DNA of 64,000 nucleotides from Chlamydoabsidia padenii (taxonomy: Eukaryota > Mucoromycota > Mucoromycetes > Mucorales > Cunninghamellaceae), in NCBI GenBank assembly GCA_025330725.1, contig JAIWND010000021.1, positions 62,001 through 126,000 of the forward strand, in the 5' to 3' direction. A program made the translations under genes and the position numbers. The notes under the pieces were generated by a model, which was given only the letters and a program-made list of their open reading frames with translations, had not been told where the DNA came from and did no database searches. Shown piece by piece: positions 41,472 through 49,849 of the stretch (position 1 is the stretch's first letter; each line of letters opens with the position of its first letter).

Positions 41472-42258
41472 CTATTGAGAGTCATTTATGCGCCCATCAT
41501 TGTACAAAGTGTGTCCCCGCCAGTTAAGGTTTTCCTGTAAAACGAAAACAAAAAAAAAAAAAAAAAAAAAAAAGTTGATTAGACATGAGTTGTTTGAACC
41601 ATCCGTCATCTTACCTTCTAAAGGACTGATCTCCCTTGAATCCGCGGGGCAATTATGTAAGGAGATAGATAACGAGGAGCCACATCTTGTTCCAAGGTAG
41701 TATGCCATCAGAGCCAAAGGTAATCAAGGTCACGAGGAGCTTCTTTTTAAATATTAGGTCGTAAGTGATGGCGATAGGCAGTTCCTTCTAGTCGATCGTT
41801 TTCTTGTGTAGTTCATTGTTGCCAGTGTCCAGCAATTGTGTTTCGTATTCTTGAAGAGAGAGAGAAGTGGTTGTTGCTTTGACTTGGTCTTGTTGGACAG
41901 ATGGCAAAGTTACGATCAAAGTTGAAGGGGCCTACAGAAAAGAAAAAAGAAGAGTTTAGAGTGAAGTGTCATTGGTTCGTCTTTTGGCTTACCATCAGTT
42001 AGATATGTTTAGCATCGTCAAACAAAATAACAGGTTGCGGTTTTGCAGTTATAAAACGTTCATGGCTTGAAGTTTATATGAGTTAAACAGACAAAGGATC
42101 CTATTTAAAAAAGAGAAGATTGATATCCATCAACACAAGTCTTAAAGCCTTTTTTTTTTTTTTTCTTTAATACCTATTTGAGAAGAAGAATGTTCGTCGT
42201 AATTAGGGTTCGCACGGTGACTTGCTTGTAACCAACAGGCTTTTAATCCATCTTCCAT
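41472..42258 (-). pseudogene. decayed four-exon gene on the minus strand, family unknown
   Basis: Splice structure is still readable. First exon from ATG at 42258: MEDGLKACWLQASHRANPNY, to a donor near 42175. Second: KPQPVILFDDAKHI then a stop, to GTAAGC near 41990. Third: APSTLIVTLPSVQQDQVKAT through ELHKKTID then TAG, continuing as KELPIAITYDLIFKKKLLVT; the hydrophobic stretch then continues one frame over (ALMAYYLGTRCGSS) to a donor near 41613. Last: ENLNWRGHTLYNDGRINDSQ and stop at 41472. Two internal stops plus a frameshift argue for a recent pseudogene. The product would have had one transmembrane segment. A 3' intron holds a long T/A tract. Confidence 0.55.
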
Positions 42259-42303
42259 GATATAGAAGTAAAGAGGATGCAAGTCAGTTTGAAAAAAGAG
42301 AGA

Positions 42304-42348
<45 letters not shown>

Positions 42349-43207
42349 CAAAGGTTATTTTAATTTTGTGGAGACTGGATTACAATGGCATTTTGAATCC
42401 CGTCAACGTTTCCTTTTTTACGGGTTACCTATATCTTGCAAGACGGATTCGATAGAGCAGTATGTACAAAGATTTTTATTAAAGTAAAAGCATAATATTT
42501 GATATGGAGAAGGATTAAAACTATAGCTAGGGGTAAAAAGTAAATCAAGTGGTTGATTGTGATTGCCAGCCCAGACCATTCCAGCCCATACACAAGGAGT
42601 TAGTATGTATTAATTCTACCTAAACATAAAAAAAAAAAAAAAGAGAGAGAAAAGTATAAGTATCAGAGTCTTGATAAAGGGTATAGGAAGAGACAGTATA
42701 ATATCACCATCCTCTTTCTCTTTACCTAATGTACAATCTTCCAGATTATTTCAGACATATTTTTCTTAACACCCAGAATCCTATTGTGCAAGTTTTCATC
42801 AACTGATACATTGATACATTTGTACTTGTTCTTTGTTAGTTATTACCTTTTTGTCCAAAGGGTGGTGTGTTTGGATAGACGTAAGAGTGAAAAAGAGAGA
42901 GGTAAAAAGGGTGTTGCTTTTTTTATATTGAATATCAAGATTATGATTATTTATAATAGTATGAAAGTGGGAGTAGTATTAATAAAGTTATTGGTGATAG
43001 ATTGTACAAAGAAGAAGTGAATGGATTATTATAATTAAGGGGGAGGGAAAAGCGCGATAATAACGAATCCGCGACGATAAACTTAAATGCCGACGGGACC
43101 CATCCAGGTGACGTCATACATTAAAACATGACCAATCACATTGTGTCGGAGTTATAATATTAGTAGGTGAAATAAATAGCATATGTAGATTTCACAATCC
43201 GTCAGTG
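42259..43207. other. intergenic region upstream of tRNA-Ala
   Basis: Contains a 34-A homopolymer (about 42308-42341) and motif copy TTTTGAATCCCGTC at 42391-42403. No gene supported. Confidence 0.35.
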
Positions 43208-43278
43208 GGGGACATAGTATAGTGGTAGTACGCTCGCTTCGCATGCGATAGACCGGAGTTCGATTCCCCGTGTCTCCA
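43208..43278 (+). tRNA. tRNA-Ala (anticodon CGC)
   Basis: A 71-nt cloverleaf. Acceptor GGGGACA pairs with TGTCTCC and shows the G3-U70 wobble that identifies alanine tRNAs. The anticodon loop TTCGCAT contains CGC, closed by TCGC/GCGA. The T arm contains the TTCGATT loop, and the discriminator is A. No intron. A T5 terminator follows at about 43281-43286. An LTR element starts 51 nt downstream. Confidence 0.94.
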
Positions 43279-43328
43279 CATTTTTGTTTTTGATCACCGT
43301 GTCGGGACTTGTTCTGTTGTGTTGCGGC

Positions 43329-43586
43329 TGTCGGAGATAAAAAGTGATTTTCTCTGGAAAATTAGATATCAATCTGGAAATTTCTTTTTGTCTCTTTCTC
43401 CTTTCTCTTCTTTCTCTTCTTTCTCTCTCGATAAATCTTTTAACATCTAGATGCTTCGATATAACCAATTCAGCCATAGACTCCGATAATAGAATAGTAT
43501 ATATATATGTAGACTTCACTTTTAATAAAAACATTATTCTTCACCTGATATATAAAAGGAATACTCGTCTTATAGTTCAAACGACA
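43329..43586 (+). repeat. 5' LTR
   Basis: 258 bp, TGTCGGAGAT...CAAACGACA. Contains a pyrimidine-rich TTTCTCTTC block, a TATATATA box (about 43499-43507) and an AATAAA signal (about 43525), as expected of an LTR promoter and terminator. Confidence 0.8.
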
Positions 43587-44831
43587 CTGGTAGCTTGTTT
43601 ACGTTTCGATCCTCTGGCTTTCCTTTTGGTACGGCGATACTTTGCTCCTGGCTTGCGTTGGTGAATCTTTGGGAATTGTTGGGGACAACAATTCTTAAGG
43701 AGGGGCAAGTACATGGTTGGAACAATGCGGTGAATCTTGGACGTCTAATCAGCAAGACATACATGGCTTGCTGTTGGTGATATGGATGCGTAGCTTACAT
43801 ACATACTATTGGTTCGGTGACTCTTGAATTAGTATATGATGGACTCCTATGGCTAGCACTGTGCTTAAGTATATTATCTGGTTGGCTCGCTCACTCTCTT
43901 CAGTTCCTTTACTATTCGGCTCTCTTAGTATTGGTTCTTACTGGCTCGTTCGATGTGCATGATTGGCTCACATTTATTATGATGATACTAGTACCTTCCT
44001 CCCAACTATGGTTCTTTAATGTTGGTATTGCTCATTGGATGACTGGACTCACACGGTTGCTTTGAATGAATGGCTGAACCTTGGACCTTGACATGTATAA
44101 TTCTGTTGTGTTCGATTAGAAGATCTTTATTATTATTGGCGACTACTATTGGATCAACGAACTATTCTTGCTTATTGGATGATGGAACATTGATTTATGG
44201 ATCATTGATTAGGATCACACTTACTGCCTGGTTATCGGCTAATGAATCTTACGACGGTTATGAAACCTGCTTTGTTAGTATTATTGGGATTGCTCGTATT
44301 GTCTGGTTTATTTACTTTGGATTATTTGGATTATTGACTCGGATTACTTACTTGGTTTACTTGGTTTACTTTCTCGGATTACGTACTCGGATTATTTGGT
44401 TTACTTATGTGGTTTATTTGGACACCTTACATGGATTACTCGATTACTTTGGATTATTATTTGGATTATTGGATTTAGATCGTTCAGTTGGATCACGCCG
44501 GCGGCATGGACGGTTTCAAGTGTGAAGACAATTATGATGAACGGTGGACTCTTTCTCTCTTTTTTTTACGGTACGACATACAGCAAAATGAACAATAACA
44601 AGCAATGGGAAAGGTGAATCAGCAGTGTTTAGCGATAACAGGAACAACAGCATGAATATGGACAACAGCGGATACTGCTTTATGGATGTAATTGACGTTA
44701 TGGTATGGATCTCGGTGGTGCCTGATTTTTTTTTTTTTTCCCCTTCCTCTCGGTGTTGCCCTGGTAATTCGACCTTTTTCTTTTGGACCTTACTTGGAAT
44801 CGTGGTCGATTCTTCTCCCCGTGGGGAATGA

Positions 44832-45090
44832 TGTCGGAGATAAAAAGTGATTTTCTCTGGAAAATTAGATATCAATCTGGAAATTTCTTTTTGTCTCTTT
44901 CTCCTTTCTCTTCTTTCTCTTCTTTCTCTCTCGATAAATCTTTTAACATCTAGATGCTTCGATATAACCAATTCAGCCATAGACTCCGATAATAGAATAG
45001 TATATATATATGTGTGTACTTTACTTTTAATAAAACCTCATTATTCACCTGATATATAAAAGGAATACTCGTCTTATAGTTCAAACGACA
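44832..45090 (+). repeat. 3' LTR
   Basis: 259 bp, nearly identical to the 5' LTR, with substitutions clustered in the TATATATGTGTGTACTTTAC and AATAAAACCTC segments. Confidence 0.8.
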
Positions 45091-45097
45091 CGGCTAT

Positions 45098-45333
45098 TGT
45101 CGTTTGAACTATAAGACGAGTATTCCTTTTTATATATCAGGTGAATAATGAGGTTTTATTAAAAGTAAAGTACACACATATATATATACTATTCTATTAT
45201 CGGAGTCTATGGCTGAATTGTTATATCGAAGCATCTAGATGTTAAAAGATTTAACGAGAGAGAAAGAAGAGAAAGGAGAAAGAGACAAAAAGATATCTAT
45301 TTTTCCAGAGAAAATCACTTTTTATCTCCGACA
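45098..45333 (-). repeat. inverted solo LTR
   Basis: Reverse-oriented LTR of the same family, 236 bp, with a ~20-bp internal deletion. It is flanked by the 4-bp duplication CTAT (45094-45097 and 45334-45337), so it is an independent insertion and solo LTR, not part of the element beside it. Only seven bases separate it from the 3' LTR, forming a palindrome about 490 bp long. Confidence 0.8.
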
Positions 45334-45394
45334 CTATTACTGGTATGTGTTATGGCAACAGGGGTAGTAGAAGTAAATTTTGTTTCGTAATAGA

Positions 45395-45434
45395 GTAGTG
45401 AGCACCAGAATCTTTTTGGTTTAGATTCAACCTT
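45395..45434. repeat. 40-bp tRNA-associated repeat, copy B
   Basis: Matches 29005-29044 at 39 of 40 positions. It now lies over 2 kb from tRNA-Ala, but subtracting the LTR element, the solo LTR and the duplicated target bases leaves 110 nt between the tRNA 3' end and this repeat (50 + 3 + 57). Confidence 0.85.
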
Positions 45435-45474
45435 CAAAGATGTACTTGCAAATGGAAGAGAATCCTAAAAAGGA

Positions 45475-45490
45475 CGTCGGGATTCGAAAA
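45475..45490. promoter_or_regulatory. CGTCGGGATTCGAAAA motif with adjacent TATA-like box
   Basis: A recurrent-motif copy directly followed by TATAATATAAAG (about 45491-45503), roughly 90-105 nt upstream of the small secreted ORF. This is the clearest case in the window of motif, TATA-like box and start codon in promoter-like spacing. Confidence 0.4.
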
Positions 45491-45590
45491 TATAATATAA
45501 AGGGTTTCTTGCTTCAACATTCTTTTTACTCACCCTTAATAGTATAGTTGCTTCCCTTTATTTTTCTCTTTAACAAAACAATAAACAGCA

Positions 45591-45830
45591 ATGATTAACA
45601 TCGGCTATATTTTTATCTACTTGTCTTTTTTAACAATCTCCCTCTTAACTATGTATACTCGTCCCACACAGATCGACATTCGGTGGCGGAGTTCACAAAT
45701 CACTTTTTATGGATTTCCGTCAATGCGAATCTTTCTTCCCATTGTAAAGGACAATGTACATTCTGGTCAATGTCAGGGTTTTATGTTAATTTCACTTACA
45801 AGTAGATTTTTTTCTCCATCGTTCATGTAA
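45591..45830 (+). CDS. possible small secreted protein
   Basis: Intronless 79-aa frame with a strong N-terminal hydrophobic signal (MINIGYIFIYLSFLTISLLT), then a short basic segment (RPTQIDIRWRSS). Promoter-like motif and TATA-like box lie upstream at the expected distance, and an AACAATAAACAGCA leader precedes ATG. No homology recognised; could be a random frame in accessory DNA. Confidence 0.35.
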   Translation: MINIGYIFIYLSFLTISLLTMYTRPTQIDIRWRSSQITFYGFPSMRIFLPIVKDNVHSGQCQGFMLISLTSRFFSPSFM

Positions 45831-46031
45831 AGGTAAATGGTGCCTAGTTTTATATCTACATGTTATTTAGCATCAAGTCATCCAACAATCATAGTAGGTT
45901 AAATGAAGTTTATTAGATATGATATAATACAAGATGATCTATAACTAAAAGTAAGACTATTGCTAAAGTTTTAAATATATATAAGCAAAAAAAGAAAAAA
46001 AAAAAAAGGAGAGGAGGGGACTATTATCTAA
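45831..46031. other. short intergenic region
   Basis: A-rich; polyadenylation region for the converging orphan gene. Nothing else seen. Confidence 0.3.
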
Positions 46032-47819
46032 TCAAGGGTTATTCAAAAGGGAACGATCAGGGAAGAGAGAGGAAAAGAAGGTAGAGAGTCGAACCTTGTT
46101 ATGGCTCCAAAAAGTACGCACTCGTTCAAATGAAGACCGATGGGTTTCGTCCACCATATCTAGCATATCCATCCAAGCCGCTTGAAGGTCATGATCCAGA
46201 TCAGTAAAAATGATTTCCCATTGGTTGATCAGTTGGGCATTGTTCCGTTCCATCTTGCGTTGTGCGCTAGCCCAAATCAGTTCCATCGAGTTTGCCGTAT
46301 GGTGTTGTTTGTCGAGCAGCCAAGAGAGATCATCTGCCACCGAATTCGCTGTATCCAACGTAGCCGCCATCATTGTTGCCCAGGACAGAATCAGTCGAGT
46401 CAAGTAACTGTCGTAGGTCGATTTATTCATGGCCGAGACGTTTTCTCGTAGTCGATCGTAAATGATATGCATAGGTTGGTGACCGTTGGGTGGTGTGGCA
46501 GCAAAAAAAGCCCGATAGAGTTGCTTGTCGAGTCGTGCAAAGCGTCGGATCATCATTTTCTTCAAATTGACTAACATTTCAATGGATTCCAAGTCATCTG
46601 TTGTTGATTCTTGTTGTTGGTCGTTGTTGTTGGTGAAAGAGTTACCGTCAATGCGTTGATGTGGATGATGTTGAGAAGGATCAGGATGTTGTGGGCAGAT
46701 ACATTCCATAGTGATTTTCAATTCTCGATGAATCTGTTCGAGTTGAAACATCCATTCGTACTGTTGTCGTTTTGATGATGGTCCAGATTGTTTAGACTTG
46801 GTTGTTTCTGATACTGTTTCTGAGGTCGTGGGCGGTGATAATAAGAGATAGGCCTGTCGTCGATTATTAGGTAAGCACTTGTTTGTTCCCACAACGGTTT
46901 TTGGTGGTGGAAGAGACAGACATTGAAGCATTGTTTCCATATCGTAGTAAAGGGACCGCATCAAACGGATCCAATCTTGTTGTGTCTGGACAACAAAGTC
47001 GTGTGTCTTGAGTGCCCCTTCTTTAGCCCATCGAGTGAATTCTCGTTTCGAATACCGCACACGTTCTTGATCCTGAGGTGATAGCCATTGGTAATATTGA
47101 GCCATTTGTTGTCGATAGAATTTCCCATGATGATCCGTCTCCAGCATTGTCTTGAACAAGTCGTCCAGGTGAGAGAAGGGTGGTTCGGGTCCATCGTTCG
47201 AGATTTGTTGGCGAACATGTCGTATAAATGAATCGATTCCCCACCGCCGGGAGAAACGAGTCCAGTAATCCGTGAGCCTTGTCGTGAAAATGTACCACTC
47301 TAATTCAGGGTCAGTGCCAATGTCGTTGAGCCACTGAATTAGATCATCCTTCTTGTCCTTGAATCCATACACCATGGGCCACACCGTACGTCGAATACCA
47401 TATGACAGGGGGCGCACCATATTGTTCCCACCGTATTTAATTTGTTTCAAGAAGAGCGCATAGTCGAATTGTTGCACTTTGGATTTCGTCGCATAGAGTG
47501 CTTGTTGAATGTGTTGTGAGAGAGTGGTCAGGGTGGTCCTTGCTGATGATTTAAATGCTAACATTAATCGTTCTAGGTCTAAAGTTGAAAATTTTATAGA
47601 CTGCCGCGTACTTTTTGCTGTTCCATCAGTGACAGTAGGTGGTGAGGCATCGAGAGGACAAACAGGAAGACTGGTGTTATCCGCAGGAAGGATGGTTTTG
47701 TTGCCACTGATTAATTGTTGCTTTGGCGTGAAGGAATCATATTCATAGTGAGTGGTGGTACGAGCAAATGCACCGTATATAAAAAGAAGAAGTAGAATAT
47801 AAAAGGTGGGATAGTGCAT
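46032..47819 (-). CDS. orphan secreted or luminal protein, 595 aa
   Basis: Intronless, which is uncommon for this window. It begins with a clear signal peptide (MHYPTFYILLLLFIYGAFA) and has two N-glycosylation sequons early on (NKT, NTS). The rest is mostly helical, charged and rich in W, R, H and Q, with no second hydrophobic span; a Q/N/H-rich low-complexity segment lies at about 385-410. There are few cysteines. I do not recognise a domain. Long coiled or helical ectodomain proteins of this type occur in fungal walls and secretory lumens, but function is unknown. The start is supported by the signal peptide directly following it. Confidence 0.75.
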   Translation of the reverse strand: MHYPTFYILLLLFIYGAFARTTTHYEYDSFTPKQQLISGNKTILPADNTSLPVCPLDASPPTVTDGTAKSTRQSIKFSTLDLERLMLAFKSSARTTLTTLSQHIQQALYATKSKVQQFDYALFLKQIKYGGNNMVRPLSYGIRRTVWPMVYGFKDKKDDLIQWLNDIGTDPELEWYIFTTRLTDYWTRFSRRWGIDSFIRHVRQQISNDGPEPPFSHLDDLFKTMLETDHHGKFYRQQMAQYYQWLSPQDQERVRYSKREFTRWAKEGALKTHDFVVQTQQDWIRLMRSLYYDMETMLQCLSLPPPKTVVGTNKCLPNNRRQAYLLLSPPTTSETVSETTKSKQSGPSSKRQQYEWMFQLEQIHRELKITMECICPQHPDPSQHHPHQRIDGNSFTNNNDQQQESTTDDLESIEMLVNLKKMMIRRFARLDKQLYRAFFAATPPNGHQPMHIIYDRLRENVSAMNKSTYDSYLTRLILSWATMMAATLDTANSVADDLSWLLDKQHHTANSMELIWASAQRKMERNNAQLINQWEIIFTDLDHDLQAAWMDMLDMVDETHRSSFERVRTFWSHNKVRLSTFFSSLFPDRSLLNNP

Positions 47820-47943
47820 TAAAAGTAAAATAGGAAGAATAAAATAAAAAGAGAGAAGACAAACATATTTTTTTTATTTACTTTTGATTTCAAAAGTCGG
47901 CGTTTTAAAAATTTCCTATAACTATTTGTGTGAGGACCGATGA

Positions 47944-49812
47944 TCAATGATGGTGTCGTGGCTGTGGTTGCTGTTGATAATGGTGATGATGAGGTTGTGG
48001 TTGTGGCGGATAAACAGGATATGGAGGATATGCTTGGGGTGGATAATGGTGTGGCGGAATTTCTTGATGGTGCATATGTGGTTGTTGTGGATGATGAAGA
48101 TGGTGCATATGTGGTTGTGGGTGCTGTTGATGATGCTGTTGTTGTTGATGGTGATGATGATGCTGATGTTGTTGCTGATGATGCTGTGGGTGATGTTGTG
48201 GGTGATGTTGCTGCTGGTGTTGCTGCTGTTGCATTCCTTTTCGTTTTCGAGCATCGGATGCCTGCATTTTTTTGAACCCATTAATTAATTCATCAACATT
48301 GGCATAAGGAGTGCCCCGCAGACGATACCCTTCAGGTAAAACCTTGACCACCTAGATATATATATATATATATAAAGATAAAAGAGATTAATACAGACAT
48401 GACAATCAGTGGCATCCCCTTACCCATCGAGACAAATTGGCTTTTTGGTTCAGCTTGAAACCAAGATCAAAGTACCCAGCTTTTTCACTCAAGCAGAATC
48501 CATAGGCAGACATTTTAGGATTGGCCCGAGTAGTTGAATCAAGGTAGTCATCTATTTAGAGGAAAATAAAAGTTGGTAACTGTTCAAGCCAATTATATCC
48601 ATTGTCACTTACTAAGAGCTTGTGGTCCACCAACTTGGAATTTGGAATGTGCCATCAAGTCATCCACCTTCTGGGCAATAGCTTCTACATAGGTAACAAT
48701 CAATTCATCCAGATCTTCAAACTTGAGTGGGCCAATAGACAGGTGAGTAGGAGCACTATACGCATTAGGTTTTTCTTCAGCGACATCAATGTGTTGATAA
48801 ACATCATCTGCAACCTTCCAAGTGATCGCCATATGAGAATTGCCCCGAGAAGAAGGTCGAATAACCAAGTCACCAGGCTGTCGTGATTCCAGGTACGTTT
48901 CGGCTTCGCTATGGTTGAAGGGTCGGAAGAGAGGATGATTAATGACCCGGTTGCTACGTTCCTTCTTTTGTCGTTGTTGCTTCTTTTTTTCCACAAAGTT
49001 CTTTTCGCCAATGAGATCGTAAAACTTGTCCACAGGTAGTTTTCGAATATCCAAATCGGCCTGTGGTTTAGTGTCTGAGGCCTTGGCGCTGAGTTCCACC
49101 ATAAACTTTTCCCTGTCGATCCGAAGCACCTTGCAGTTAAGAGTCTGGCCCACCGTCAGTACATCACCCACGTTCATCATGTGTTCATCAGATACATTGT
49201 CCACATAGATAATACCTTCCAATCCAGAGTCCAACACACAGTTTGCAATACGGCCACGCAGAGCAACCACCTTGGTAGGGACAATAAAGCCTTCACGTAA
49301 AGTATCCCTGGTTTCACCGGTCACCATCGAGAAGGTTTCTTCCATGCTGGGTCGAGAGTATCTTTGTCGTCGATCATGATAAGGACCCTGCAATTCCAGT
49401 TTGATGTGTTCCAGGATTTGTCGTTTAGGAGCATTGTATTGTTGTCGGAGCACCACAGCATAATCATCCAAGATCAAGTCGTTGAGTTTTTCGGGGTATT
49501 CCTTGATCACACGAGTTACAATGGCCACCTTGGAGTCATAATCGTCCATTTCATCTTCATCGATTTCAAGAGCATCACCGGCCATCTTGCGAGCCAATTC
49601 ATAATCTTGAGGGTGAATTCGAGTATCATCTAGAATATCAGCACCATCCATGTCACGAATACGCAAATAGCTTGCACAGTTGATGAATGTGTTAGTTGCA
49701 GTCAGTTTGTGTAGCACCAAGGATGATCTTGCATCAAGTTCCCCCTAAATAAGTAATCAAAGATCCACCGTTTAGATTCCATGCCCTCCACTTTTTCTTT
49801 TTATCTTTCTCT

Positions 49813-49849
<37 letters not shown>

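Larger units (their letters stand above)
43329..45090 (+). mobile_element. short non-autonomous LTR retrotransposon (TRIM-like)
   Basis: Two direct LTRs (43329-43586 and 44832-45090) flank 1245 bp. Each LTR begins TGTCGG and ends CGACA, and 4-bp direct duplications CGGC bracket the element (43325-43328 and 45091-45094). One base after the 5' LTR lies TGGTAGCTTG (43588), whose TGGTAGC equals the start of the yeast Ty1 primer site for initiator tRNA-Met. A purine-rich GTGGGGAATGA precedes the 3' LTR. The interior has no gag or pol; its longest frames are low-complexity products of a repeated YGGWTTAYT pattern (about 44310-44480). A perfect 9-bp hairpin (43673-43694) follows the primer site. The two LTRs differ at several positions, so insertion is not recent. 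Confidence 0.8.

Noticed and set aside
44070..44525. 151-codon frame inside the LTR element as a retrotransposon protein
   Set aside because: It is low-complexity W/L/I/Y-rich translation of the YGGWTTAYT pattern with no gag, protease or polymerase motif.
43329..45333. Three LTR copies as one complex element with an inverted terminal unit
   Set aside because: Each insertion has its own 4-bp duplication (CGGC and CTAT), so two independent events explain the layout more simply.
47940..48288. Several overlapping frames antisense to the SPT6 3' end
   Set aside because: They are shadow frames of the CAY/CAR repeat encoding the H/Q-rich tail.
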